Positions 1 to 10,796 of a stretch of 64,000 bases of DNA are shown in pieces (the stretch's first letter is position 1; each line of letters opens with the position of its first letter). A program made the position numbers and the translations under genes. The notes below the pieces were generated by a model. That model was not told where the DNA came from. It saw nothing but the letters and a program-made list of their open reading frames with translations, and ran no database searches. The stretch covers positions 89,830,790-89,894,789 of the forward strand of contig CM056723.1 in assembly GCA_029844215.1 (NCBI GenBank), read 5' to 3'. This stretch comes from Przewalskia tangutica. Taxonomy: Eukaryota; Streptophyta; Magnoliopsida; Solanales; Solanaceae.

Positions 1-1580
1 AATTTGCAAAAACTTTGTGTGCTCTATGTGAGCTCTCGGCCAAGGCTCCTAAATGGAGAGAAATTTTTTGCAATCTTGCTTCATAAATCCCAATATTCAA
101 ACCCAAGATCCATAGAGGTATTCTAAGGATATCTCAACACAAAAATCCCGGAAAAACTACGTTTTTACGTTAGTCGCAACATAAAAATCTAAGTTTTTTT
201 TATAGTTGGAGTTTGAACTTGAAGAGGAGTTCTTCATAAGCTTCTAAGGGTTGCTTGGAGTGGATTGGAACGTCAAGAAGAGGAGCTAAAGTTGCTAAGG
301 ATCGACTTTGAATCTTGGATTAGATTTGGACTTATCGAGGTAATAATCTTCATCTTCTTAATGTAATTAGAAATTACATGTTGTAAGAATTGATAAAAGA
401 GCATGTGATATTTAGGATGAAGATTGAAAATATTTGGACCTTGTTAGGATCTTAAAACCGAAAATGGCATGTTAGTCGTTAAGATTATAAATCAATTTGG
501 TCAATAGTTATAATCGTCGCTTGTTAAATAAGAAAGGATTTATAGTTGTTATAATTGTTATAATGTATATAACATGTTGGAATAACAACTTGGATTGAAA
601 AGGAATTGAACGGAAATTGACATTGTTGTTGGCATTGATTATAGCCGAGAATTGCCTTAATTATTGGACAGCTTTATATTAATTGTGGGGCGGAATTTTA
701 CACGTCCGGTTAGGCGTGTAATACCATTTTGGGTAGCTGATTTGTTGAGACTTAAATATGGCATATTGGTTGTTGATTTCGGGCCTTGAAAAAGGTGGAA
801 AAGTACGTTGAAACAAAGGAAGTGCTGCCCAATTTTCCGTAGAATAAAAGACTTTATACTTAGAATTATTCTACCTTTAAAAGCTAGAAGTTGATAGCCG
901 TATTATGGTCATTATACGTTGACATTCTATGTGCGGCATATTCAACGTAGCAAGTGGATTAAGCCGAAGAGGTATGTGGAACTTTCCCTATCTATTGAGC
1001 ATGAGTATTTACAAATGTATAGTACGGTAGACGTACGGTCTTTAAATGAATTCAGTTTCATTTTGATATCACTGACTTGATTTAAAGTATGTAAGTTTGG
1101 TTGAGTGGGAAAGTTAAACTCATGTGATTTTAAAGAATGCAATGCTTGGTTTAGAAAGACATAAAGTGTTATAATGACTTTATGGGAAGTTAATTATAAC
1201 GACATTGTGAGAAGTTAAATGAGTGGTTTACTCAAATGATTTAAACAAGGATAAATGACTTGGTTTTAAGAAAGACAACTTGATTTAAAAGCATAAGTTG
1301 GCTAAGTTTTGAAAGTAGAAGTCTCTTGGTTTAAAAGCCTTGAAATGAATTTCTAAAGGTGTAGTGACTTGTTTTGAAAAAGTAAGCATGCCTTGATACT
1401 AAGGGTGTTAGTATCTTGGGGTTTTATATAAAAATGTGTCTTTTGATAAGAATAGAAGTACATGGTACTTTGGGGTAAATTTCCGGATTTTTCATGACAT
1501 GTTAGTGCATTAAGTTAAATAAAATGAGAGTGTGTGCTAATTAAGTCTAATAAGAGTTAAGGGATTTCTTAACTTGCTTA

Positions 1581-1800
1581 TGATATTTATGGTAGCCGGT
1601 TGTGCTTATTTATGTGATTATGATAGCCGGTTGTGCTTATGTTATGTGATTATGATAGCCGGTTGTGCTTATTTATGTGATTATGATAGCCGGTTGTGCT
1701 TATGTTATGTGATTATGATAGCCGGTTGTGCTTATGTTATGTTATTATGATAACCGATTGTGCTTATGTTATGTGATTATGTTAGCCGATTGTGCTTGTG
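1581..1800 (+). repeat. Tandem repeat of about 32 bp in the RE1 LTR
   Basis: Seven consecutive units carry the core TAGCCGGTTGTGCTTAT, separated by TTATGTGATTATGA-type spacers. Single-base changes accumulate towards the right end, where GCCGGT becomes ACCGAT. The array ends at the RE2 insertion site. Confidence 0.9.
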
Positions 1801-1801
1801 A

Positions 1802-1806
1802 TATAT
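1802..1806. repeat. Target site duplication TATAT (left of RE2)
   Basis: TATAT directly precedes the first T of RE2 and is repeated directly after its last base at 5295-5299. A 5-bp duplication is what Ty3/Gypsy integrases make. Confidence 0.9.
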
Positions 1807-2469
1807 TGTCACGACCCGACCCCGGGCCCGCGACTGGTACCCTACCTGGGCACCCCTTACAGGTATACATCAGAGAATAGTAGCGGAACATACATACAAC
1901 TCAAAAAGTACAAGTCATGAAATATCAACAGGCTAGCCGATAAGGCCACCTTTCAAAAGTATACACATAACCCAAAAAGCAGTTACTTTTTTTTTTCTTT
2001 ACAACCCAATCCACAAGATATAACTACAGACCTCTAAGAATTTTTACATAACAACTGTGATGGGACAGGGCCCCGCCATACCCCTGAATGTACATAAATC
2101 TACAACGTCAGGGAACTGTACCAAAAGACAAAGCCTCCGGAGAAATGGAGATTTCCAAGAACTGAACAGTGATCCTAAGAGTGATGATCAGCAAGCTATG
2201 TACCTCAACATGCGGCATGAACGCAGCCCCCCGAAAGAGGTCAGTACAAAATGTATACCAAGTATGTAAAATTGAAAGTACTGTAATTTAAATCATAATA
2301 GTCTAAAATAAAGTTGGAGACATGTATGATAACCAAATTAACAGTACAATCGTGCCTTGCCGAAACGAAAGTAATGAAAGTCAGTTTTACCTTTTAAAGA
2401 CTATTTCAACACATGAACAATAGTCACACCAAGTCTAGGGACACAAGCCCTCAAAATCATCACACATTC

Positions 2470-2970
2470 CAGTAAGGGTCTCAAGCCCGCAAAACATCAA
2501 AGCGTGCCCGTGGAATCCTCCATCAATGCCGACAGCCGTAAGTGTAAAATATATCCATGTAACACGCCCGTGGCATCCTACATCACTGTCGGCGTGCACA
2601 TATGCAATATATATATATATGTATATATATATCTCATGCCCGTGGAATCCCTCATCTCGGGTACATGACTTCATGGAGAGCTAATCCATGTGAGTAATAA
2701 TAGTATATAACATGCGTGGAATCCCTCATCTCGGGTACATGTCTTCATGGGGAGCTAATCCATGGAGTAATAGTATATAACATGGTCGCATGCCCCGGAA
2801 TCCTTCATCGTATAAGCATGTCCATGGAGTAATAATAGCATCCGGGAATTTAACCCGCATCCTGGTCGCATGCCCCGGAATCCCTCATCGTATAAGCATG
2901 TCCAAGGATCAATAACAATGGAAGCATACCCGTGGAATCCTCCATCACTGTCGATACGTCCAAGTAATTC
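2470..2970 (-). repeat. Irregular repeat block in RE2
   Basis: The phrase CATGCCCGTGGAATCC and its variants recur about eight times with ATCC(C/T)TCATC between them, at uneven spacing. A short TA tract lies at 2609-2632. Each related LTR has a different GC-rich repeat at this place. Confidence 0.75.
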
Positions 2971-3630
2971 ACAACAAGACAACCGGCCCTCCAACTGAGA
3001 GTCACGACAGCGTAAAAATATAATACTTTCACTCAAAGGCTATCACAAGCAAGCATAGGCAAGTTCATAAAATCTTTAGACTTTCATTATCATACAAAAA
3101 TGAATTTCATTTTATAAACTCAAGGCACTTTCGTATCACATAAAAATTCGAGAATTTATCCCAAAGTACTACGTACTTCCATTCTTTTCAAAAGACTCAT
3201 TTTTATATAAAACCCTAAGATACTAACACCCGTAGTATCAAGGCTTGTCTACATTTCAAACAAGTCACTACACTTTTAGAAATACAATTTTAGGCTTCTA
3301 AATCAAGTGACCATTACTTTAAAACTTTAAGCAATTGATGCCTTTAAATCAAATTGCCCTTCTTTATTTCAAGTCATTTATCTTTGTTTACATTACTTGA
3401 GAAAACCATTCCTTTAACCTTCCATAAAGTTGTTATAACCAACTTCCCATAAAGCCTTTATACTAACTTTATGCTTTAGAAACTAAGACATCTTTAACCT
3501 TTAATAAAGACGTTATAACTAACTTCTTATAAAGCCGTTATAACTCTTTATGTTTTATACAATTTCATTCTTTTTATAACCAAGAGACTTATACTTTCAA
3601 ATCAAGTTACATAACTTTCAAAATACTTCA

Positions 3631-3762
3631 AGTCTCTTAAATTTAGAATATCAAGTTTCCTAACTTTAGAAATCAAGTCTCTTATCTTTAGAATATCAAG
3701 TTTCTTAACTTTAGAAATCAAGTCTCTTATCTTTAGAATATCAAGTTTCTTAACTTTAACAT
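3631..3762 (-). repeat. Tandem repeat of about 45 bp in RE2
   Basis: Nearly three copies of a unit containing TAGAATATCAAGTTTC and TTAGAAATCAAGTCTC lie head to tail in the AT-rich leader of the LTR. No coding sense is visible. Confidence 0.8.
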
Positions 3763-4954
3763 AGTTCAAGTAATCAATACTTTACACGTCAAGATGTCTT
3801 TATACATAAGATCTAGTAACCTATACCTTTTAAAAGTCAAGTTACTACACTTTCAAGAATTAAGGCAAGGATACTAAAATGAAACCGAGTTCTCTTAATT
3901 TACGTACGTCTACCATACTATACATTTATAAAACTCATGCTCAAGAGATAGGGAAAGTTCTACATACCTTTCCGGCTCAATCCACTTGCCAAGTTGAATA
4001 CGCCGCGCGTAGAATGTCAACCTATAATGAGCACAATACGTCTATCAACTTTTAGCTTTCAACGTAGAATATTTCTAAGTATAAGGACTCTTATTCTACG
4101 AAAAATCAGGCAGCACTTCCTTTGTTTCTACGTACTTTTCCACCTTTTCAAGGCCCGAAAATCAATAACCAAATGCCACATTTAAGGCTCAACAATTCAG
4201 AAATTCCAAGGGGATTACACGCCTAACAGGACGTGTAACATTCTGCCCCACAATTAATATAAAACTGTCCATAATCCAAAGCCATTCTCGGCTATAAGCA
4301 ATGCCACAACGATATCAATTTCCTTTCAATCCAAGTTGTTATTCTAATATGTTATATACCCTATAACAATTATAACAACTATAAATCCTTTCTTTCTTAC
4401 CATGCGACGATTGTAACTATCGACCAAATTGATTACAACATAAATGGCTAACTTGCCCATTTTCGGTTTTTAACATGTCGACATGATCCAAATCTTTTCG
4501 AACTTCAATATATATATCACATGCTCATTTATCAACTACTATAACATGTAATCCTAAATCACATTAAGAAGATGAAGATTTTACCTCAATAAGCCCTAAT
4601 AATATCCAAGCGTCAAAGTCGATCCTTATCGACTTTTAGCTCCTTTTCTTACGTTACAATCCGCTACAAGCACTCCTTAGAAGCTCATGAAGAACTCCTC
4701 TTCAAGTTCCAACTTCAAAGTTGAAGAACACCTTAGGTTTTCATCTTGCGACTAACGTAAAAACGTAGTTTTTACGGAATCTTTCTATTGAGATAACCTT
4801 ACAATACCTCTAGGAACCTTGGGTTTGAATATTGGGAATTATCACCAACAAACGAAATTTTTTCTTGTTCACTCATGCTCAAAGCCGAGAGCACCTTAGC
4901 ACACACACTAGTTCTTGATTTTTTTCTAAGTATGGAAGAAGTCTTGCACTAGTA

Positions 4955-5167
4955 TAGGATATATACTACAATGAAGGGTCTAGATTAAAACATTTGTGTG
5001 GCTTGGATTTATCAAGACTAAAATCTTTGTCATGTTGGCAAGTTGACTTAGTCAATTTTGTCAAGCTTGTCTTCAAGACTTGCACCTTTGCCCTTGGTCA
5101 AATGACCTCTACACCCTTGGCTAAAATCGATCAAGCCCATGTGGGGGGTGATACGTGTCTCCCTCCC
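4955..5167 (-). promoter_or_regulatory. RE2 U3 promoter: palindromic box and TATA
   Basis: On the minus strand the box GGGTGATACGTGTCTCCC region (5145-5167) lies about 180 bp upstream of a TATATA-containing stretch (about 4959-4966). The box is a G-box-like palindrome with one broken pair. The same arrangement appears in the U3 of the other LTRs, which is why I read it as a promoter. Confidence 0.6.
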
Positions 5168-5294
5168 ATTCGTTAAAATATTTTGTTTCCCGACATTTCC
5201 ATAATTCCGATAAATTCTACAAGTCTCAAATCTTAGCTTCTTGATTTCTTACGTACGTTCTTATAGACATGTCCTAGAATTACGGGGTGTAACA

Positions 5295-5299
5295 TATAT
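5295..5299. repeat. Target site duplication TATAT (right of RE2)
   Basis: Right copy of the 5-bp duplication that frames RE2; it matches 1802-1806 exactly. Confidence 0.9.
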
Positions 5300-5368
5300 T
5301 ATTCATTATGGGGTCATTCCCTGGGGCATGTTGCATTTGTATATTCTATGGATTTTCTCCCCACGATG

Positions 5369-5572
5369 CAAGGAAGTTACCTCATGCGAGTCCGTAGGGC
5401 TCATGCGCGTGAAACAGTCCCATGCAGGGCGGACCAGTCCTATGCGAGGAAATTACCTCATGCGAGTCTGTAGGGCTCATGCGGGTGAAACAGTCCCATG
5501 CATGCCGGACCAGTCCTATGCGAGAAAATTACCTCATGCGGGTCCATACGGCCTATGCGGGTGAAATAGTCC
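5369..5572 (+). repeat. Minisatellite of about 76 bp in RE1
   Basis: About 2.7 units each contain TTACCTCATGCGAGTC, GGGCTCATGCG and CAGTCC...CTATGCGAG. Two overlapping frames stay open across it (107 and 64 codons), which reflects the repeat unit and not a gene. Confidence 0.85.
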
Positions 5573-5789
5573 TAGGAGTAGGATTGCATAATGATACTAC
5601 GGGCGGATGGCCCTAGGTTAATCATAAGCTTCCTGTTTTAAAACCGGCAAAGTTTATTCTTGTTCACTCTCTTTGTTAATAAGGCACAAGTGTACTGTTA
5701 ATTTGGTTATCATACTTGTCTACATCGTTATGTCTAAACTTATGATTTAAATTGCAGTAATTTCAGTTCACATACTTGGTACATATTTT

Positions 5790-5990
5790 GTACTGACCCC
5801 ATTTCCTCGGGGGCTGCGTTCATGCCGCAGGTAGGGGTAAGCAGGTTGCGGATCCTCACTCTTAGGATCACTGATCAGTTGTCGGAAAGCCCCATTTCTC
5901 TAGAGGCTTGTCTTCTGGTACGGTTTCCCTGATGTTGTAGATTTATGTACATTCAGGGGTATGGCGGGGCCCTGTCCCGTCACAGTTGTT
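5790..5990 (+). other. Conserved hairpin chain near the LTR end (RE1)
   Basis: Consecutive short inverted repeats are visible: CTGCG-TTCATGC-CGCAG, GATCC-TCACTCTTA-GGATC, and GGCGGGGCC with CCCGTC across CCTGT. The same chain, in the same order, is found in every LTR of the window. It lies in the transcribed part of the LTR, about 240 nt before its end, close to where a primer binding site would follow. Confidence 0.7.
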
Positions 5991-6233
5991 ATGTCAAAAC
6001 TCTTAGAGGTCTGTAGTCATGTACGTGGGTCAGTTTGTAAAAAGAGGTAAGTTATTTGATTATGTATATACACAGAAGGGTGGCCTTATCGGCTAGCCGG
6101 TTTCTCATTTCATATGGATTTATGCCTATGTATTTCTATGAGTTTATTTATGTTCTGTTGGTTATCTCTGATGTATACCTGTAAGGGTGCCCAGGTAGGG
6201 CACCAGTCGTGGGCCCGGGGTCGGGTCGTGACA

Positions 6234-6512
6234 TACATAAAATTTCTCACACACTTAGTCATTTCTCAATAATTTCGATGGACACACTCCATAATACCAA
6301 GACTTAATTAATCCACACTAATCTCTTCACGAAATATTAATCCAACACTTAGCCAAATCTTACTATTTTGATGGAACCCCAAATTGTGAAATTTTCAATT
6401 GGCTCGTATTCTTAATCTCAAGATTTAGTAATACAATCCAAAGTCCATAACTCCATTTGGAAAGAATTCAACCACTAATATTAATTCTCGTCTGAAACTA
6501 CGTGGTGTAACA
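6234..6512 (-). mobile_element. RE3: terminal fragment of a further LTR, minus strand
   Basis: This 279-bp AT-rich stretch ends in ACTACGTGGTGTAACA, the right end of a minus-strand LTR, and is followed at once by pol sequence of RE4. RE1 probably inserted into this LTR, and this LTR inserted into the RE4 pol. The other ends lie outside the window, so no target duplication can be checked. Its body does not resemble the other LTRs. Confidence 0.55.
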
Positions 6513-6778
6513 GCATTACCATAGTTGATTTAGTAGAGTTAGAAATGGTATACTTTGATGTAATCATAGGTATGGATTGATTGTCATCATGTTATGTGAC
6601 AGTGGGTTGTAGAACCAAAATTGTAAAGTTCGAATTTCTAAGTGAGCTAGTCATAGAGTGGAAGGGTGATTCAGTAGTTCCCATGAGTAGATTTATTTCC
6701 TATCTTAAGGCTAGAAAGATGATATTCATAGGATATATTTACCATCTATTTCGTGTTAGGGATGTAGATACCTAGACC
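6513..6778 (+). pseudogene. RE4 pol: protease C-terminal part and linker (broken)
   Basis: The frame reads VELEMVYFDVIIGMD, then a stop, then LSSCYVTVGC and, further on, RFISYLKARKM. This is the end of the retropepsin domain and the conserved linker of a Tekay-type chromovirus polyprotein. The catalytic DSG triad would lie upstream and is missing, cut off at 6512. An in-frame TGA replaces the Trp of the usual GMDWL motif. An open stretch from 6581 to 6775 ends just before the reverse transcriptase. Confidence 0.8.
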
Positions 6779-6861
6779 CCAACTCTCAAATCAATGCCAG
6801 TTTTCAATTAATTTCCAAAAGTCTTTCCTGAAGATCTTCCCTAAGTTCCTCTCAATAGGGA

Positions 6862-7560
6862 GATTGAGTTCGAAATCGATCTATTTCCTGACACCAAACC
6901 GATATCTATTTCGCCATACAGAATGGCTCCAGCAGAGTTAAGAGAGCTAAAGACCCAGTTGAAAGATCTTGTAAGGGATTTATTAGACCAAGTGTCTCAC
7001 CATGGGGTGCACCAGTTCTATTTGTTCAAAAGAATGACGGGTCTTTGTATATGTGCATTGACTACTGGTAATTGAACAAGGTTACCATTAAGAACAAATA
7101 TCTATTTCCATAATCGATGATTTATTTGATCAACTCCAGGGTGCTCAGTATTATTCTAAGATTGACCTCAGATTAGGTTACCATCAGCTTAAAGTTAAGG
7201 AAGTTAATACTTTGAAAACCGCCTTCAGAACTCTTTATGGTCATTTTGAATTTTGTCTCATGTCGTTCGAATTGACAAATCCCCAAGTTGCTTTTGTGGA
7301 TATTATGGACAGGGTCTTTAAGCATTATCTTGATCTTATCATCATTGTATTCATTGATGATGTCGTAGTGTATTCCTGTAGTGAGGCTGATCATGCACAA
7401 TATCTCAAAATTGTATTGCGGACACTTCAGGACCGCGAGCTTTATGCAAAATTTCTAAGTGTGAATTTTGGCTAAAGTCAGTGGAATTCTTAGGCCATAT
7501 GATTTCAGGCGAGGGCTTCCATGTTGACTTTCAGAAAATTGATCCTTTTAAGAATTGGCC
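6862..7560 (+). pseudogene. RE4 pol: reverse transcriptase (broken)
   Basis: This would copy the retroelement RNA into DNA inside cytoplasmic particles. Visible motifs in order are PISISPYRMAPAEL (N-terminal), a GHFEFCL-MSFELTNPQ region (7235-7290), the catalytic box VFIDDVVVYS (7347-7376, with both Asp residues present) and ELYAKF (7438-7455). An 87-codon open stretch (7212-7475) covers the catalytic box. Several stops and frame changes break the rest, for example between 7020 and 7210. The protein is certainly non-functional as read. Confidence 0.88.
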
Positions 7561-7779
7561 CAGACCCAATTATACTTCATATATTTAGAGTATCTTGGGT
7601 CTGGCAGGATATTACAGACGATTTGTAGTGGGTTTTTCCTCCATTATAGCTCTATTGACTAAATTAACTTAAAAGAAAGTCAAATGTTAGTGGTCAGATT
7701 CCTATGAGCGTAGTTTCAAAGAATTGAAGACAAGACTGACTTTCGCTCCAGTGTAAACTTTGTTATAGGGGACCGAGGG

Positions 7780-8130
7780 GTTAGTTGTATATTGTGATGC
7801 TTCAGGAGTTAGTCTTGGGTGTGTTTTAATGCAGCATGGTAAGGTTTTACCTTATGCATCCAGATAACTTAAACCTCATGAAAATAATTATCTAACTTAT
7901 GATCTAGAACTGGCAACTGTGATTTTGCACTCAAAATATGGTGTTACTAATTGTATGGAGTTCACATTGATATTTTCACAAATCACAAAAGCCTTCTGTA
8001 TATTTTCAAGCAGTGGGAGTTGAATCTCAGGTAGAGGAGATGGCTCGAATTGATAAAGCATTATGATATAGATATTCTCTATCATACAGGGAAAGCGAAT
8101 ATGGTAGCTGATGCTCTTAGTCATCGATCC
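7780..8130 (+). pseudogene. RE4 pol: RNase H (broken)
   Basis: LVVYCDASGVSLGCVLMQ (from about 7782) is the first catalytic Asp region of Ty3/Gypsy RNase H, followed by YASR, an HENNYLTYDLELA stretch with the conserved Glu, and a NMVADALS-type end at about 8098-8124. A stop follows YASR, and the DHKSL motif appears only in degraded form (about 7975-7995). In a live element this domain would degrade the RNA strand after reverse transcription. Confidence 0.85.
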
Positions 8131-8149
8131 ATGGGAAGTTTAACTCATG

Positions 8150-8493
8150 TTGAGGAAGGTAAGAAAATCATGATGAAGGAGATTCATTGACTAGCCAGTC
8201 TAGGAGTTCGACTCATGGACTCTAAAGATAGTGTTTCTGTTGTTTAGAACAAGTCTAAATTCTCCTTAGTAGCCGAGGTGAAGGAGAAACAGTCTAGTGA
8301 TCCCTACTTGTTGCAGTTGAAAGAGGGGATTCACAAGCATAAGACTACGTCTTTTGAACAAGGGGAAAATGATGATACTTTGAGGTACCGAGGCAGATTA
8401 TGTGTTCCAGTTATGGACAGACTCAGAGAGTGAATCATGGCAGAAGCACATAATTTTAGATATTCTATTCACCTAGGTTCTACCAAGATGTAT
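8150..8493 (+). pseudogene. RE4 pol: linker and first half of integrase zinc finger
   Basis: After the RNase H end come ASLGVRLMDS, VAEVKEKQSSDPYLLQLKEG and YRGRLCVP, all typical of the tether before integrase. The HHCC finger then starts with EAHNFRYSIH and breaks off within STKMY, where RE5 inserted. The second half resumes at 33278. Stops at about 8188, 8245 and 8432 show that it is dead. Confidence 0.85.
8489..8493. repeat. Target site duplication TGTAT (left of RE5)
   Basis: TGTAT lies directly before RE5 and again at 33278-33282. Removing one copy together with everything between joins the two halves of the RE4 integrase finger in frame. Confidence 0.93.
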
Positions 8494-9244
8494 TGTCACG
8501 CCCCGAACCCCGGGCCCGCGACTGGTGCCCTACCTGGGCACCCTTCTACCCATACAACACAAGTAACCCGCGGAAGATAAATAACACTCATTTTTTTATT
8601 TTAACAAACAAAGGCAAAGTCGGCAAGCCTGCCATAATATATATAACACCCGAATAGGTCTAAAACCGTACAACAATGTAAATACCACTCACGCCAGTCC
8701 AGATCACATATGAATACAAACCTCTAAAATTTTGGACAATTACTATGACGGGACAAGACCCTTCCATACCCATAAATGTACAAGACTAATACAAACTCCG
8801 TACCAACATGACAAGACTCCGGCATAGAGGAGTTATCTCAATAGAAGCTGACTGGAGATCCTAAGCTCGCGGATCACCCAACTGAGTACCTAATACATGC
8901 GGGCATGAACGCAGCCCCCCCAAAGGGGGTCAGTACAACAGGTACTAAGTATGAAACGAAAATAAAGTACAGTAAACAAGATCATAATTGTACAAAAGAA
9001 TGACAGGGACAAGTAAAATAATCAAATACCATATCCAACCATGTCATATAAAATAAGAGTCAACTGTACCATGTATCACTATACCCCTGTACCATTGTAC
9101 TACTATATCACTGTACCACTGTACTACTATATCACCGAGAGTCAACTGTACCTTTTCAAGATATGAAAGTCATGTCAAAATCAGGGACACCTGCCCTCAG
9201 AATCATTATGCAATTCTAACCATGGGTCTTAAACCCGCAATATA

Positions 9245-9545
9245 GAAGCATGCCCGTGGAATTCCTCCATCACTGTCAGCATGTAACAAGTGTAATATAT
9301 AACATGCCCGTGAAATTCCTGCATCACTGTTGGCATGCACAAAGTATAATATATAACATGCCCGTGGAATTCCTGCATCTCGGGAACATGTCATCATGGA
9401 GAGCTAGTCCATGGAATAATAATATCACCCGAGAATTGAACCCGCATCATGGTCGCACGCCTACGAAATTCCTTCATCGTGAAAGCATGTCCATGGAACA
9501 ATATAGTGGAAGCATGCCCATGGAATTCTTCTATCATGTAAGCAC
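9245..9545 (-). repeat. Irregular repeat block in RE5
   Basis: Six copies of ATGCCCGTGGAATTCC or close variants are interleaved with TGCATCACTGT and TCATCGT pieces. It is the counterpart of 2470-2970 in RE2. Confidence 0.75.
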
Positions 9546-10299
9546 GTCTATGTAAATAACACAATAACATTGTCGGCCCTCCAGTGAGGGACACGGTCCC
9601 AATATCAAGACTGTACACATATAGCTATGACAAGCAACTATGTACAATTTAAATCATCTCCGACTCTTATTAACACAAATAGAATGAACTATCATTTTTA
9701 GAACAACCAAGATACTAACAAGTCTTTCATTTTATAACACCAAGGCACTATCGCATAGTTCATTAAGGATTAAGATCCATAACAACAATGTACGTCCGCC
9801 GTACATTCACTTTATAAACTCAAGGCACTTTCATTTCATGTACTATATTGAGGACTTAATCATGGACATTCTCACATGATTTCCATATAACATTTTAAAC
9901 CATCTCTTGACTTTCCATGAAACCGTTATAACAAACTTCCCATAAAGCCATTATAACAACTTTCATTTTAGAAAACTAAAGCACTACCACATCATTCATT
10001 TTAATACAACCAAGGCATTATCATGTCATGTAACATTAGGGAAATGAACCCAAAGTACTATGTACATCTAATCTTTCCTTTATAAAACCCCAAGATACTA
10101 GCACTTGTAGCATCAAGGCACTTTCACTATTAAAAACAAGTTACTTACACTTGTAAACTTAAGTAACATATACCTTTAAATCAAGTTACTTCTTCTTTTC
10201 CAAAATCAAGTCATTTATACTTCCTATAAATCAAGTCTCTTATACTTCATCTAATCAAATCTCATATACTTTCAAGTAAGGTCACCTTCAAGTAAAGTC

Positions 10300-10436
10300 T
10301 CATATACTTTCAACTTAGTCTCATAACTTTTAAATAAATCTAGTCTTATGACTTTCAAATAAATCAAGTCTCATAACTTTCAAATAAATCTAGTCTCATA
10401 ACTTTCAAATAAATCTAGTCTCATTAGTGTTGTAAC
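10300..10436 (-). repeat. Tandem repeat of about 25 bp in RE5
   Basis: Five units of the type TAGTCTCATAACTTTCAAAT run head to tail, the leftmost ones more divergent (CATATACTTTCAA). AT-rich and noncoding. Confidence 0.8.
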
Positions 10437-10792
10437 TTAGCAAGATCAACTTGACTCCAATGCTTACTAAACACTCTTACCAACATCTCCCATAAGACTT
10501 GGTAAGGACTTAGGAATGATTTAGACGTGCCTTTAGCATAGAATCAATAACATGAATACTCTAATAACGAGGCAAGTATACTTCAAGAAACAAGTCATGT
10601 ATACTCCAATAATCAATCATGCCGATAGAAGGAAGAAGTTCACATACCTCGACTAACCAACACGACAAGTAGCATACGCCCCAATGTACTTCAACCTTAT
10701 TGGCTATTCCACATGCCAAGTAGAATATGCTACACGTAGTACTTCAACCTCATTTTTAGCCCAAAAACGTCCAAAACAGTCCGGGCTACAAT

Positions 10793-10796
10793 GGTC
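10793..10796. repeat. Probable target duplication GGTC (left of RE6)
   Basis: GGTC precedes RE6 and follows it at 32487-32490. The fifth base differs (T against C), and the RE6 terminus itself is altered (TCACACGACC instead of TGTCACGACC). The duplication is therefore probable, not perfect. Confidence 0.65.

Larger units (their letters stand above)
1..1806 (+). mobile_element. RE1: Ty3/Gypsy LTR, plus strand, first part
   Basis: This is the body of a plus-strand LTR that begins before the window and continues at 5300 after an inserted solo LTR. It reads as the transcribed leader side of a chromovirus LTR: a purine-rich stretch at about 200-350, the CATAAAG/CTTTATG hairpin with GGGAAGTT at about 1160-1200, then a tandem array before the break. 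The same blocks occur in reverse order in RE2, so 1-480 pairs as an inverted repeat with about 4500-4930. No coding sequence is present. The assignment rests on the continuation ending in GGGTCGTGACA at 6233. Confidence 0.85.
1807..5294 (-). mobile_element. RE2: solo Ty3/Gypsy LTR, minus strand
   Basis: A 3488-bp LTR reads TGTCACGACCC on the plus strand at its left end and GGGGTGTAACA at its right end, so the TG...CA termini and the transcription direction are on the minus strand. It has perfect TATAT duplications on both sides and no internal region, so it is a solo LTR left by LTR-LTR recombination. From right to left it carries a palindromic box (5145-5167), a TATA box (about 4959-4966), AT-rich leader, a 45-bp tandem repeat, an irregular repeat and the hairpin chain (2050-2262). 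It sits antisense within a related LTR. Confidence 0.93.
5300..6233 (+). mobile_element. RE1: LTR, plus strand, terminal part
   Basis: This is the continuation of the LTR split by RE2. It ends with the terminal module: the CTGCG/CGCAG hairpin, the GGATCCTCACTCTTAGGATC hairpin, the GGCGGGGCC stem, and finally GGGTCGGGTCGTGACA at 6233. No primer binding site follows, and the next base belongs to a different LTR end (RE3). RE1 may thus be a solo LTR or the right-hand LTR of an element whose body lies left of the window. Confidence 0.85.
8494..10796 (-). mobile_element. RE5: solo LTR, minus strand, left part
   Basis: The left part of a minus-strand LTR starts TGTCACGCCCCGAACCCC and contains the hairpin chain (about 8745-8945), an irregular repeat, a 25-bp repeat and the ACTTCCCATAAAGC hairpin block (about 9930-9960). 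It is broken at about 10796 by RE6 and resumes at 32487. The two parts together are about 3.1 kb, the size of one LTR. No internal region is present, so RE5 is a solo LTR. Confidence 0.88.

Noticed and set aside
1581..1800. CRISPR-like array of regular repeats
   Set aside because: Units of about 32 bp are contiguous with no unique spacers, there are no cas genes, and the setting is a plant retroelement LTR.
5241..5616. Two overlapping ORFs of 107 and 64 codons rich in repeated MRVCRAHAGE-type text
   Set aside because: They are translations of the 76-bp minisatellite in RE1 and stay open only because of its unit sequence.
1807..6233. A DNA transposon with long terminal inverted repeats
   Set aside because: TATAT duplications frame 1807-5294 exactly, so the inner piece is a solo LTR. 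The apparent right inverted repeat is the end of a separate plus-strand LTR (RE1).
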